DNA from: Gluconacetobacter tumulicola
GTDB lineage: Bacteria; Pseudomonadota; Alphaproteobacteria; Acetobacterales; Acetobacteraceae
NCBI RefSeq assembly: GCF_014174215.1
Contig: NZ_JABEQL010000001.1
Span: 124,001-188,000 of the forward strand
Reading direction: 5' to 3'
DNA length: 64,000 bases
Shown: one piece after another, positions 30,976-40,831 of the stretch
How the letters are laid out: every line of letters begins with the position of its first letter
How positions within the stretch are numbered: position 1 is the first letter of the stretch
Notes under the pieces: generated by a model
What the model was told of the DNA's origin: nothing
The model's database searches: none
What the model saw: the letters and a program-made list of their open reading frames with translations, nothing else
Program-made: the position numbers and the translations under genes

Positions 30976-31694
30976 ATGCGCTTCAGGTTCGGGCCGACCC
31001 TTCCCGCCTGGCTGTTCATGCTCTCGCCCGCATGGGCGGAAGATATCTCCGTTCGCGGTACGGTTCATCCCGTCGTGGTATCGAATCTGCGCCGCATGCA
31101 GGACACGATGGACGCCATCGCCCTGAGGGACGGCCAGCCGAGCGGCCTCCATCTCCATGTCGCGGCACGTCTGGAACCTGGGGACCGTCCCCCGGAAGAC
31201 ACCCGTCTCTTTCTCGACACGAAGCGCGGCCCTGTTTCCCAAAACCGGCAATGAACTCGTCCTGCCGCTCGACGAGGCCCTGGCGGCGGAAAATCCCAAC
31301 GTCTTGGCAGCCCTGTCCCCGCAACAGGAAATCAGGTTCCAGGCGACGGCAAGCGTGGACCGGTTTCCGGCCACCCGCTTCACGGGCCGGGACGCGCGCG
31401 CCTGGCTATCGACGGCTTGACCGCCAGATTGGCCACAGGACCGGCTTTCTCCTGTCCGCCTTCGTCCCCGCCACGAAGAGCCTCACCGTCACGCTGCCCG
31501 CCCGATCGGAATTTTCCGTGACGGAAAACGAAAAGATATTCAGCCTGGTCCAGAATCAGGCCGACAGGCCCTATGCCTTCACCTTCCAGCCCCGCCTCTA
31601 TCCCGCCGAAGCCGTATTCAGCAGCACAAAACCGATCTCGGGCATCGCGATGGCTTTTCCGGTTCCGCTCAATCCGTGGAAGCGAGCGGAATAA
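30976..31694 (+). pseudogene. Frameshifted gene for a secreted protein
   Basis: Three consecutive plus-strand frames each read like parts of one protein. Frame 1 (from 30976) gives a signal peptide, MRFRFGPTLPAWLFMLSPAWAE in character (cleavage near residue 21), and about 70 more residues. Frame 2 carries NELVLPLDEALAAENPNV to DARAWLSTA and stops near 31420. Frame 3 carries TGFLLSAFVPATKSLTVTLP to NPWKRAE and stops at 31694. At least two single-base shifts, near 31200-31240 and near 31395-31430, would be needed to join them. The function is not recognised. Sequencing error is the alternative explanation. Confidence 0.5.
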
Positions 31695-31898
31695 ACGCCC
31701 ATCCAGCCCCCCGGAACGGCGCGAACGGGGGCGTACGCGCCACTCGACCTGGCCAGCCGGCCGCACGCGGGCACGACGCTGACGGTCATGGCGGTGACGA
31801 TGCGGGCCTGCGCGCATCTGGCAGGCCGGTTGAAGTCCGGACAGATCTGACGATCGGGGGCCCGCTCCCCCGATCGCCGCGATCCCCTCCGCAGGACC

Positions 31899-34085
31899 TT
31901 ACGGAGCGAGAAGCCTCCGCACCGCCGGCTCGACCGCGATCATCAGCCCGGCAGGCGGCAAGGTCGCGCCGGCGGACGTGCCGGACACATCGGCGGAACC
32001 ATTGATGGCGGCATCTTCCTGATCGAAAATCTCCTTCTCCGGCGCAGAGAGTATCCGCCTGCCATCCAGCGCCTTCAATCCCGCCCGGGCGATGACCGCG
32101 AGGTGACTGGACGTCACCAGGGCTTCGGACAGGCCACGCACATGCGCCACCGGGGCGAAGGCCGCATCATTGTCGCGCCAGACCGCAAGCTGCCGCCGAA
32201 GGGCCGGCGCCACACTGTGGTCTCCCGCCACATAGCGCGCCACCAGTATCGAAAACCGCTGCGCCTGTGCCGGATCGGGCGACGCGACTTCCCCGATTTC
32301 ATCCAGCCTGTGGCCGTGGCGCCCCACATAGCGATTCATGTTGTAGTTGCGCAGCGGAACCGTGGCACTCGCCAGCACCATCACCGGATCGACCGTACCG
32401 GGCGAAAGCCGTGCCGCCATGCGCCACCTGTTCGCCTCGCCCTGCAATCCCGTGATCTGGAGTTCGGAATTCACCACGGCAAGGCGCCGATACATGTCGT
32501 CGACATCCCGCACGGCGGCTGGCGACCAGAACCGTTCGGCGATTGCGGCCGCACGCGGCCAGATCCGCGCATCGAGCATCTCGTCGGTTACAAGTTCCGC
32601 CCATAACGGCGCCTCGCCGCCAAGCACGTAGGATTTCTGCTGCTCGGTCAGGGGCGGCGGCGCGGGTTCCTTCAGGAAGGCGGCAACCAGGTCCGGCCGC
32701 GCGCCCTTCTGCAACATCCTGTCGGCCTGGGCACGGGTAATGCCGTTCGCGGCCGGATCGTACGGGTCGACCAGATAATGCTGGCCGGCCGGCTGGAGCA
32801 GATCGAGGTAATACCCGGCGGACACGATGACGGGATGACGGCCTTCGGTGGCGGAGGCAATGAATTTCGAACTGCGCCAGACATCGACCACCACGTCGGA
32901 CGGAATGGCCGCCTCGCTGACCTCATCCCACCCGACCATGATCTTTCCCTGACCGGCCAGGATCTTCTGCACCTGCGCGGTAAAGGCCGCCTGCAACGCC
33001 TGCGGCGTCGCATAGCCATGGTCCTTCATCCAGGCCGCGATCTTCGGATTCTTCATCCATTCGCCGGGATCGACCTCGTCACCGCCGGAATGGAAATAGG
33101 CATCGGGAAACAGCCGGCCCATTTCGCCATAGAGCCGGCGCACAAGGCGCAGCGTCGCCGGCAGGGTCGGGTCGAGCGCGGCCGTATTCTTGTTCTTCGG
33201 CTCCGGATCGACCGGACTTTGCGCCGCCAGTTCGGGATGGGCCAGCAACAGGGCCAGCGCATGGCCCGGCACGTCGAATTCGGGCACGACCCGGATACCC
33301 CGATCCGCCGCATAAGCCACCAGGTCCCGGATCTGGCGCTGGGTGTAGTACTGGCCGTGCGATCCCTTCGCGGTCAGTTCGGGCAACACGCGGCTCTCCA
33401 CCCGAAAGCCGGTTCCATCGCTGAGATGCAGGTGCAGGACGTTGAGTTTCAGCATCTCCATCGCGTCGATCTGGCGCTTGATGGTCTCGACCGACACGAA
33501 ATGGCGCGACGTGTCGATCATGATCCCGCGCCAGGCGAAACGGGGATGATCGGCGATGGTCGCAAAATCGATCTTCGGCCCGTTTTCATCCCGCCCGATC
33601 AGTTGCGCGAGCGTCGCCAGACCGTGGACCACCCCATCGGGGCCGTCAGCCGTCAGCGTGACGCCGCCGGGGCCGACCTCCAGCCGGTAATCCTCCTTCG
33701 CCCGCGTCGTCAGCCAGCCCGCATCCTGTCCCGCCTCGATCCTCAGCGGAACCGGCGCCGAAGCCGGGTCGGCGGGCCGATCGGCCACGGGCATCACCCG
33801 TCCGGCCAGCGCATCGGCACGGCCCAGGAAGCGCCCGGCCGCCGCCCGCAGCATCGCGGAAGGCGGACGGCTCCACGACACGACGAAGCCGCCGGGCAGC
33901 GGAAGCGCCCCGCCGGGGAAGGCAACCGACGAAGGAAGCGGCATCAGCGCGGGCGCGGGAGCAGGCGCCACGGGCCCTGCCGCCGCCGGCAGCTCTCCCG
34001 GTTGCGTCGCGCAGGCCGAAAGCGCCATCGTCGCGGCAAGCAGCGAAGACCCGGCAAGAGCCGCGCGCGCGGTCGAAAACATCAT
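31899..34085 (-). CDS. Beta-N-acetylhexosaminidase, GH20 lipoprotein
   Basis: Releases terminal N-acetylglucosamine/galactosamine from chito-oligosaccharides or glycans outside the cytoplasm. The 728 residues begin with a signal ending in a lipobox (LSAC), so it is probably membrane-anchored. A GH20b domain (residues about 45-165) precedes the TIM barrel with GIMIDTSRHFVSVETIKRQI, LHLHLSDGTGFRVES and the catalytic Asp-Glu pair in FHSGGDEVDPGEW. The later WDEVSEAAIP and GGEAPLWAE segments support the family. The start is ATG 34085 (AGGAG nine bases upstream), or the ATG at 34091 that overlaps the cutC stop. Last gene of the amino-sugar operon. Confidence 0.93.
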   Translation of the reverse strand: MMFSTARAALAGSSLLAATMALSACATQPGELPAAAGPVAPAPAPALMPLPSSVAFPGGALPLPGGFVVSWSRPPSAMLRAAAGRFLGRADALAGRVMPVADRPADPASAPVPLRIEAGQDAGWLTTRAKEDYRLEVGPGGVTLTADGPDGVVHGLATLAQLIGRDENGPKIDFATIADHPRFAWRGIMIDTSRHFVSVETIKRQIDAMEMLKLNVLHLHLSDGTGFRVESRVLPELTAKGSHGQYYTQRQIRDLVAYAADRGIRVVPEFDVPGHALALLLAHPELAAQSPVDPEPKNKNTAALDPTLPATLRLVRRLYGEMGRLFPDAYFHSGGDEVDPGEWMKNPKIAAWMKDHGYATPQALQAAFTAQVQKILAGQGKIMVGWDEVSEAAIPSDVVVDVWRSSKFIASATEGRHPVIVSAGYYLDLLQPAGQHYLVDPYDPAANGITRAQADRMLQKGARPDLVAAFLKEPAPPPLTEQQKSYVLGGEAPLWAELVTDEMLDARIWPRAAAIAERFWSPAAVRDVDDMYRRLAVVNSELQITGLQGEANRWRMAARLSPGTVDPVMVLASATVPLRNYNMNRYVGRHGHRLDEIGEVASPDPAQAQRFSILVARYVAGDHSVAPALRRQLAVWRDNDAAFAPVAHVRGLSEALVTSSHLAVIARAGLKALDGRRILSAPEKEIFDQEDAAINGSADVSGTSAGATLPPAGLMIAVEPAVRRLLAP

Positions 34086-34087
34086 GC

Positions 34088-34867
34088 TCATTTTCTCCTG
34101 GAACAATCCCCGGACGTCGGGGCAACGCGACCTGCACTGTCCAGCACACGGCGTATCGCCCTGACCGTCGCGGCATCGGTCGGCACCGGATTGTCGCCGA
34201 AACCGGCATGTCGCGCACCCTGCCCCCGTGGCGGATCGCCACTGCGACAGGAGCCGTGAATCTCTTTGACCCCGGTGGCCGCGACGAGTGCCGCGACCGA
34301 AACCGGCGAGACGCCGCCACCGGCCATGACGGCAATGCGTCCACCGGCCCGATCGGCCAGACGGCGCAGCCTCTCGCGCCCCTCCCAGGCGGTGGTCCCC
34401 CCGCCCGAGGTCAGGATGCGTTCGAACCCCAACCCCACCGCGACCTCCAGCGCCGCGTCCGGATCGACCGCCTGGTCGAAGGCGCGATGCAGCGTGGCAC
34501 GGGACAGGCCGCAGGCGCGGGCATGGTCGAGCAGCCGGCGCAGCATGGCCTCGTCAAGCCGCCCATCCGCCAGACAAGCGCCCAGTACGATACCGGACAG
34601 GCCAGCCTGCGCCAGGGCGGCGATATCGCCGCGCATGACCGCCTCCTCGTCCGGAGAAAATACAAAATCGCCAGGACGGGGCCGGATCATCGCAAAGACC
34701 GGGCACGGTGCACGGGCGGCGATCGCCATCAGCCCCGCCGAAGGCGTCAGTCCGCCCAGCACCAGCGCGGCACAAAGCTCGACCCGGTCGGCACCGCCCG
34801 CCACGGCCGCCGCCAGGTCCTCGGCCCCATCGACGCAGACTTCCAGCAGGATGGGGCGCGCGTGCAT
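34088..34867 (-). CDS. cutC: CutC-family TIM-barrel protein
   Basis: A 259-residue CutC homologue, named for copper homeostasis in E. coli, though a copper role is disputed. Family marks are LLEVCVDGAEDLAAAVAGGA, DRVELCAALVLGGLTPSAG, MIRPRPGDFVFSPDE, ATLHRAFDQ and the C-terminal VKEIHGSCR. The gene is embedded in the amino-sugar operon, sharing one base (TGATG) or four (GTG start) with nagB and abutting the GH20 gene. This context argues for a carbohydrate-related role here; that is an inference. Start chosen at ATG 34867. Confidence 0.88.
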   Translation of the reverse strand: MHARPILLEVCVDGAEDLAAAVAGGADRVELCAALVLGGLTPSAGLMAIAARAPCPVFAMIRPRPGDFVFSPDEEAVMRGDIAALAQAGLSGIVLGACLADGRLDEAMLRRLLDHARACGLSRATLHRAFDQAVDPDAALEVAVGLGFERILTSGGGTTAWEGRERLRRLADRAGGRIAVMAGGGVSPVSVAALVAATGVKEIHGSCRSGDPPRGQGARHAGFGDNPVPTDAATVRAIRRVLDSAGRVAPTSGDCSRRK

Positions 34868-35676
34868 CACGGCCCCGCCGATCGCGCCGACTGAATCGCG
34901 ACGAGTTCCGGGTCATGCCGCATCTGCCATTCGATCGCATCGCGCTGGGCCAGGCCCGAAGCCGCCGCCGCGTCGAGCAGGACAAGGCAGTCCGGATGGA
35001 ATTGCAGGGCGGACCCCGGCACCGCCGCGCTGACCGGCCCCTCGATCGCACGCGCCGCGATCGCGGCCTTGCGCGCACCGGTCACGACCATCAGCGTCCT
35101 GCGGGCCTCCAGGATCGTGCCCGTTCCCATCGTGATGGCCCGCGTCGGCACACGCGACGGGTCGCCGCCGAACATCCCGGCATTCTGCGCCAGGGTCGCC
35201 TGCGCCAGGGTGACGACACGGGTACGGCTGGCAAGCGACGACAAGGGCTCGTTGAAACCGATATGTCCGTTCTCGCCCAGGCCGAGAAGCTGCAGATCGA
35301 TCCCGCCGGCCTGTGCGATACGCGCCTCGTATCCGGCGGCTTCGGCATCGGCATCGGCCGCCGCGCCATTGGGAACATGGCTCCGCTCCGGAGCAAGGTC
35401 GACATGCGCAAACAGGTGCGCATGCATATAATGACGATAGGATTGGGCATGACCGCCCGGCAGGCCGACATACTCGTCGAGATTGAAGGTGGTGACAGCA
35501 CCGAAATCGACACCATCCGCACGGGCAGTCCCGACCAGCAGGCGGTAGATCGCCTCCATGGTCCGCCCTGTCGCCAGCCCCAGGACGGAATCCGGCCTGC
35601 CGCGCACCTGATCGGCCAGCAGCCGCGCCGCCAGTCCGGCAACATGGGCAGGATCGGGGCAGATGATGATCTTCAC
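34867..35676 (-). CDS. nagB: Glucosamine-6-phosphate deaminase
   Basis: Converts glucosamine-6-phosphate to fructose-6-phosphate and ammonia, feeding amino sugars into glycolysis or the pentose phosphate route. The 269 residues show LGLATGRTMEAIYRLLV (phosphate loop), FNLDEYVGL with the catalytic Asp, LGLGENGHIGFNEP with the catalytic His/Glu, and SALQFHPD near the end. The start is the GTG at 35676, preceded by AGGAG nine bases upstream and overlapping the transporter stop by four bases (GTGA). No nagA accompanies it in this locus. Confidence 0.95.
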   Translation of the reverse strand: MKIIICPDPAHVAGLAARLLADQVRGRPDSVLGLATGRTMEAIYRLLVGTARADGVDFGAVTTFNLDEYVGLPGGHAQSYRHYMHAHLFAHVDLAPERSHVPNGAAADADAEAAGYEARIAQAGGIDLQLLGLGENGHIGFNEPLSSLASRTRVVTLAQATLAQNAGMFGGDPSRVPTRAITMGTGTILEARRTLMVVTGARKAAIAARAIEGPVSAAVPGSALQFHPDCLVLLDAAAASGLAQRDAIEWQMRHDPELVAIQSARSAGP

Positions 35677-37049
35677 GGCGCTTCGCTCCTTCCCGTGGCC
35701 AGGGCCGGCCGTCGCATCCCCGCGCGCAGCGCGACGATCCATCCGCCGATGAAGACATAGGATGGAACGGCCAGCGCCATGAAGGAAGGCGTGGTGCCCA
35801 GCACCGGGACAAGATGCACGAAAACCTGCGGCAGCACCGCCCCGCCGGAATAGGCCATGACCAGGAACGACGTCGTCCGCCCCCCCTCGGGGCCACCCTC
35901 GGCAAGCACGATGGGAAAAAGCGCCGGCAGGATCATCGCATTAGCAAACCCCAGCAGCGCCACGCAGAAGACCGGCACCACGCCCGGAGCCACCATCGCC
36001 ACCAGGCACAGCAGGATCCCGCCGACACAGGACAGCAGCATATAGCGTTCCTGGTCGACGACACGCGGCACGAGGACCATGCCGGCCAGATAGCCGGCCA
36101 TCATCGCGGCGAGGGTCAATGCCGTCAGATATTTCGTCACGTCCAGCGACAGGCCGAAGGAACGGCCATAGAGCCCGATGGCGTCCCCGGCCATGACCTC
36201 CACCCCGACATACAGGAACATGGCAAGGGCCCCGGTCGCAAGCCATCCCGGCTGGGCCGCCGCCCCACGATCGCGGGTACGCGGCGCGGTGGTCTCCATG
36301 GCGATATCGGGCAGCCTGGCGCGCGCGGTAAAGACCGCCAGCAGCAGCAGCACGGCAGCCATGGCCGCATAGGGTGCGTGAACGGCGTGGGTAAAGGCCG
36401 CCAGCATCGCGTCGCGCGAAGGGCCGGGCGGCGTACGCGCGATATCGGCCGCCACGCCTCCGACATTCGGCATGACGATGACCGCGAACAGCGCGGGTGC
36501 CACGATCCCGGCGAATTTGTTGGCGACCCCCATGATCGCGATGCGCTGGGCGGCACGATCATGGCCCCCCAGCAGGCTGACATACGGATTGATCGTAATC
36601 TGCAGCAACGACAGCCCGGCCCCGATCACCGTCAGGCCGGCAAGCGCACCGGCATACCATCGCGCGTTGACGCATTCCCCGAACAGCGCGGTCCCCGCCG
36701 CCATCACCACCAGCGCGATGGACAGGCCCCGCCGCAGACCGATCCGCCGCGTCAGCGCCGTCGCCGGCAGCGGAAAGATGAAATAGGCGAGATAGAAACA
36801 GACGGGCACCAGAAACGCCGAGACATCATCCAGATTGAAAGCAACCTGGACGAACGTGATCAGCGGGCCGTTCAGCCAGGTCACGAAACCGATGCTGAAG
36901 AACAGGGTGGCCATGATCAGGATGGGGCGCCAGCCATAGGCCCCGGCGGGGCTGCGTGCCGCAAGGCTGGCCACCCACGACCGTCCATTGAATCCCCCGG
37001 CCGGTGAAGACACCGGCCGGGGCGAAAGATCGGGTCCGTCCTGCACCAT
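35673..37049 (-). CDS. nagP: FucP/NagP-type MFS sugar permease
   Basis: Major facilitator superfamily importer of the glucose/galactose/fucose:H+ symporter group, 458 residues, about 12 membrane helices. Signature segments are FFSIGFVTWLNGPLITF in helix 1, LLQITINPYVSLLG (the family's NPY motif) and FANAMILPALFPI. Given the operon, N-acetylglucosamine or chitobiose is the likely substrate; NagP is the name used for such transporters in other proteobacteria. It shares one base with the receptor stop (TGATG) and four with nagB. Confidence 0.85.
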   Translation of the reverse strand: MVQDGPDLSPRPVSSPAGGFNGRSWVASLAARSPAGAYGWRPILIMATLFFSIGFVTWLNGPLITFVQVAFNLDDVSAFLVPVCFYLAYFIFPLPATALTRRIGLRRGLSIALVVMAAGTALFGECVNARWYAGALAGLTVIGAGLSLLQITINPYVSLLGGHDRAAQRIAIMGVANKFAGIVAPALFAVIVMPNVGGVAADIARTPPGPSRDAMLAAFTHAVHAPYAAMAAVLLLLAVFTARARLPDIAMETTAPRTRDRGAAAQPGWLATGALAMFLYVGVEVMAGDAIGLYGRSFGLSLDVTKYLTALTLAAMMAGYLAGMVLVPRVVDQERYMLLSCVGGILLCLVAMVAPGVVPVFCVALLGFANAMILPALFPIVLAEGGPEGGRTTSFLVMAYSGGAVLPQVFVHLVPVLGTTPSFMALAVPSYVFIGGWIVALRAGMRRPALATGRSEAP

Positions 37050-39469
37050 CAGAACCCGGTGGACAGCGAAACCACGGCGGCAAACACGCCGCCGACATAA
37101 TAGACCGGCGCGCCGCCCGTGGCGATTTGGCCGGTCGACGTGACGTGCGGATGGGCGTTCGCGGTGTAGCTGGAGCCGGAGAGATAGTGATTGTCGCCGA
37201 GATTGGTCAGGTTGAGCTGGATCTGCGGGTGCTTCATCGGCCCCAGCGCCTTCATCCGATAACCCAGCCCCAGGTTCGACGTAATGTAGGACGGCATTTT
37301 CTCATCATTCATGAAGGTCGTGTACTGGGTATCGACATAGCGCAGGTCGAAATTGCCGAAGAAGGTGCCGTCATCGTAATTCAGGCCGATGGTGCCGGTG
37401 AATTTCGGCGCCGCCACCGCGACCTTGCCTGCCGTCGGCAGCGAGCCCATCCCGGTGTTGAAATCATTGTCGAAGGTCGAATGCAGGAACTGGCCCGAGA
37501 CATACGGGCTGAAATGATGCCAGCGCGCCAGCCCAAGTTCCGCCTGGATGCCGCGCGAGGTCTGGCCGCCGATATTGATCGGGGATGCAACCATCTGGTT
37601 GGTGCCGGGAATATAGCCCGTCGACGTTACCTGATGGTTGGTCATGTTGATGTTGAACAGCGACATCGAGAAATTATAAAGACCGCCCTGATGACGATAA
37701 CCGATTTCCTCGCTGATCGAATATTCGGGCTTGAGGCTCTGCGGCTGCATCACCGCGTGTGACGAATTCGGGTCGAAGATCTGCGAATAGGCCTCGACCG
37801 AGGCCGGAGCCCGGAATGCCGTCGTCCCGTTGAGGAAGATCTGGTCGTGCGGCGTGATCTTGTAACTTGCCGAGAATTGCGGCAACGGTTCGAAGTAATT
37901 GCCCTGCATCTTGTACGGGTCCGCCCCGGGGATCAGGTTCGTTCCCTGACGCGAGACCATGGCGACGCGGAAGCCGGCGCTGAGGGTCAGCCTGTCGTTC
38001 AGCAGGCGCTGCGTATCGGCGATGAACAGCGTGTTGACCTGCTGCATGAAATTCAGATCGTACCCGGACAGGATATGCCCGTTCACGCGGATCGGCGTGC
38101 CCGACCAGCCGCTGCCATCGGCATTGACCGGCAGGAAATCCGACAGTTCCTCATGGGTGGTATAGGCGTACCACCAGCCGAAGGAGAACGTGTTGCTCTT
38201 GCTGATCCGCCAGTCGGCCGACATGTTCAGCCCACCCGTCTTCTGGTTCCACGGATCGCGACCCACGGTCAGGATGCTGCCATTGACGACGGTTCCGCCC
38301 GAAAGCTGGCCATATTGCTGCGTTCCGTAATACCCGCCGACCGCCGGAATGTTTTCGCCGCCCAGGGACGGACCGAACTGATGGACGTAGTAAGGCGTCA
38401 CATGCAGCTTCAACCGGTCCGTCAGCGAGAAGTTCATCGGCATCACGAGAAGCTGCTGGTTCAGATTCTGGTTCGCCAGCTTGTAGTAACGCGCGTCGCC
38501 CGGAGTGAAATTCGGGTCGTAGGAGAATCCGACGCCATATTGCTTCCATTGCGCCATGGTGGGCGCCCGCCACGAGGTCGCTTCCTGACGGTTGTAGGAG
38601 AATATGGCGGCGATATTGTTGCCGTCCCCCCACTCCTTCACGAATTTGGTGTCGAGATGATAACGCATGAAACCACCGGGACCGCGCGCGCCATTATCGT
38701 AGCCGGTATGGGAGAAGGACAGGAACCCGCGCACGCCGGACTTACCGATGTCACCCGTATCGAACCGCAGGAATTCCTTGTTGAAACTATAGGAACCGCC
38801 GGCAAGATCGGCAAATCCGCCCATATGGTGCGACGGGTTGATCGCCGTCGCCGTGATCTGTCCGCCCACGGCGTTGTAGAACGGCGCGTTCAGGTCCGGC
38901 GCCCCCTGGGAAATCGTGACGGAACCAAGATTCTCGGTATCGACCAGCGTTGCCGTATAGGGCGCGTAATTGATCGGGTCCGCCAGCGGCGCGCCTTCGA
39001 ACAGATAACCGAACTGGGTTTCGTTCAGGCCACGAACCTGGAGATGGTCCCCGGTGGTGCCGAACGGGTCCTGGCTGCTCACCGTCACGCCGGGAAGATC
39101 GGCGATCAGGGACGTGATGTTGGATGACGGCGACTGTTTGGCGATGAAATCGCGCGTGATGCCGCTCTGCGAACGCGGCGCGGATTGCGGCGGCATCAGC
39201 CCGCCGCCCGGCGTGCGATTGGTAATGCCCGTCGCCGCCACGGCATGGTTGGTGACCGAGATTTCTTCTGATGACCGGGTGAACTGCCCCAGGACGGACG
39301 AACTCAGATCATCGCCGCCGGAAGCCTGGTTCTGGACCGCCGGCGCGCTCGCCGTGGCCTTCCGGTCCTCGCCGATGGCCGTCTTTTTCGTCTGGGCGTG
39401 CGCGGCTGCCGCGACAAGGCCGGTCAGCGCAACGCAGGAGAGGGAAAGCTGGCGGAATGAGATGCGCAT
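37049..39469 (-). CDS. TonB-dependent outer-membrane receptor (amino-sugar locus)
   Basis: Outer-membrane active transporter of 806 residues. A signal peptide (RQLSLSCVALTGLVAAAAHA) is followed by a plug domain with SSNITSLIADLPGVTVSSQD and LQVRGLNETQFGYLFEGAPL. A long beta-barrel ends in aromatic Phe (VVSLSTGF). As first gene of the operon with nagP, nagB, cutC and GH20, it probably imports chito-oligosaccharides or other N-acetylglucosamine compounds. Start at ATG 39469 with GGAG eight bases upstream; a longer frame to 39514 is not signal-peptide-like. Confidence 0.92.
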   Translation of the reverse strand: MRISFRQLSLSCVALTGLVAAAAHAQTKKTAIGEDRKATASAPAVQNQASGGDDLSSSVLGQFTRSSEEISVTNHAVAATGITNRTPGGGLMPPQSAPRSQSGITRDFIAKQSPSSNITSLIADLPGVTVSSQDPFGTTGDHLQVRGLNETQFGYLFEGAPLADPINYAPYTATLVDTENLGSVTISQGAPDLNAPFYNAVGGQITATAINPSHHMGGFADLAGGSYSFNKEFLRFDTGDIGKSGVRGFLSFSHTGYDNGARGPGGFMRYHLDTKFVKEWGDGNNIAAIFSYNRQEATSWRAPTMAQWKQYGVGFSYDPNFTPGDARYYKLANQNLNQQLLVMPMNFSLTDRLKLHVTPYYVHQFGPSLGGENIPAVGGYYGTQQYGQLSGGTVVNGSILTVGRDPWNQKTGGLNMSADWRISKSNTFSFGWWYAYTTHEELSDFLPVNADGSGWSGTPIRVNGHILSGYDLNFMQQVNTLFIADTQRLLNDRLTLSAGFRVAMVSRQGTNLIPGADPYKMQGNYFEPLPQFSASYKITPHDQIFLNGTTAFRAPASVEAYSQIFDPNSSHAVMQPQSLKPEYSISEEIGYRHQGGLYNFSMSLFNINMTNHQVTSTGYIPGTNQMVASPINIGGQTSRGIQAELGLARWHHFSPYVSGQFLHSTFDNDFNTGMGSLPTAGKVAVAAPKFTGTIGLNYDDGTFFGNFDLRYVDTQYTTFMNDEKMPSYITSNLGLGYRMKALGPMKHPQIQLNLTNLGDNHYLSGSSYTANAHPHVTSTGQIATGGAPVYYVGGVFAAVVSLSTGF

Positions 39470-39578
39470 GGTGACAACTCCACGACCCGGCTGACGGTGA
39501 ACAGTCTCTGTCATTGCTCTTCAGAAACAAGCTCGCAAACGGGTTTTTAATGCGCAACAGGAATTTAATTCGGGTGAC

Positions 39579-39593
39579 TTAATTCGAACTTAA
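39579..39593. promoter_or_regulatory. Candidate operator upstream of the amino-sugar operon
   Basis: AT-rich imperfect palindrome TTAATTCGAACTTAA centred on TTCGAA, 110 bases upstream of the receptor start, in a region otherwise GC-rich. It resembles in part the stronger palindrome at 40832-40852 (both contain AGTTC followed by A/T-rich bases on one strand). Binding by the adjacent ROK repressor is an inference. Confidence 0.35.
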
Positions 39594-39615
39594 AACAAAG
39601 TGTTTTCGTTCTCCA

Positions 39616-39634
39616 CCCGCAAAACTGTTGCGGG
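39616..39634 (-). terminator. Hairpin downstream of the ROK repressor
   Basis: Perfect 7-pair inverted repeat CCCGCAA-AACTG-TTGCGGG, starting 33 bases past the repressor stop codon. No T-tract follows, so it could instead act on the start of the receptor operon transcript. Confidence 0.4.
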
Positions 39635-39666
39635 AATGACACAATCTCGCCGGCCACACAGGCCGT

Positions 39667-40800
39667 TCAAACGCCGTCCGGACCGAAAATGAAGTAGCGC
39701 GCCGCAAGGCTTGCGGCGCCGCAGGCAAAGCTGTCGGGCTCAAAATCCCGGAACTGGATCATACCCCGCGAAACCGGGCGCCGCAGGATGTGGGACTCGG
39801 TCTCGCGTTGCAGGGCATGGCCATAGATCCCGTCACGCAGGTTGGGGTCCAGCATCACCACGACATGGCTCGGATCGATCAGCTGGATCAGATGGGCGGT
39901 GGCAAGTCCCATCGAGGCGCCGGCATGATGCAGGATCGACAGCGCCTCGGGGTGCGCACCGGCCGCCAGCCGGGCCAATTCGGCGATCTCTCCGGGCAGC
40001 CCCGCCCGCCGAGCGGCATTGCCGATTGCCAGAAGCGAGGCCACGGTCTCCAGGCAGCCGCGATTGCCACAGCGACACGGCAGGGCATGGGCCATGTCCG
40101 TCACGATCGGCGCGTGCGACATTTCCCCCGCCCCACCGGCATAACCGCGCAGAAGCCGCCCATTGACGATGTTCGCGCAACCGATGCCGTTGCTGATAAA
40201 GATCACGCTGAAATCGGGGCTGCTTCGCAAGGCTCCGAACAATTGCTCGCCCAGGATCAGGGCATTCGCATCGTTCTCGATCCAGGTCGGCAGGCCGGTC
40301 CGCTTCGACAGCACCCCCCCGATATCGACATCGCGCCAGCCCAGGGCGGCACAGGCCAGGCAGGTCTGACGATCGTTGGCCACAAAACCCGGAAGAGCCA
40401 TGCCAACGCCCGAAACCTTGGCCGACCGAAGCCCCTTCCGCAGGTGCGTGATCGCATCGCACAAGGACGACACGCATGTTTCCAGATCAGCATGACGCGG
40501 CAGCTCCATACGGTCGTGCACGGTTCCATGCAGGTCGGTCAGCACCACGATTGCCGGATCGTCCTGCAGGGAAATGCCGATGAACCACGCCGCTTCCGCC
40601 CGCACGGCAAGCGGCACCGAAGGCCGCCCGCTGCCGTGAACCGGCGTCTGCTCGCACAGGATTTCCTGCTTCAGCAGATCGCGCACCAGGCTGGACACGG
40701 CGGCCTTGCTCATGCCCAGGCGCAAGGCGAGTTCGCTCCGGCTCTCCGGTCCATTGCGACTGAGGCTGCTCAGAATCAGATAATGTCCGGTGGAGAACAT
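39667..40800 (-). CDS. ROK-family transcriptional repressor (NagC-like)
   Basis: The 377 residues comprise an N-terminal winged helix (SRSELALRLGMSKAAVSSLVRDLL, residues 20-44) followed by a sugar-kinase-like ROK domain with FIGISLQDD, NDANALILGE, the EMSHAPIV segment and the zinc-binding cluster CRCGNRGCLETVAS. The phosphate loop is degenerate, as usual in repressors. It lies between the amino-sugar operon and the divergent ROK kinase, so it is the likely local repressor, with the kinase or its product pool as signal. The probable operator is 40832-40852. Confidence 0.9.
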   Translation of the reverse strand: MFSTGHYLILSSLSRNGPESRSELALRLGMSKAAVSSLVRDLLKQEILCEQTPVHGSGRPSVPLAVRAEAAWFIGISLQDDPAIVVLTDLHGTVHDRMELPRHADLETCVSSLCDAITHLRKGLRSAKVSGVGMALPGFVANDRQTCLACAALGWRDVDIGGVLSKRTGLPTWIENDANALILGEQLFGALRSSPDFSVIFISNGIGCANIVNGRLLRGYAGGAGEMSHAPIVTDMAHALPCRCGNRGCLETVASLLAIGNAARRAGLPGEIAELARLAAGAHPEALSILHHAGASMGLATAHLIQLIDPSHVVVMLDPNLRDGIYGHALQRETESHILRRPVSRGMIQFRDFEPDSFACGAASLAARYFIFGPDGV

Positions 40801-40831
40801 GCTGAGAGGTCCCTGAAGGAATCGTCGGTCA

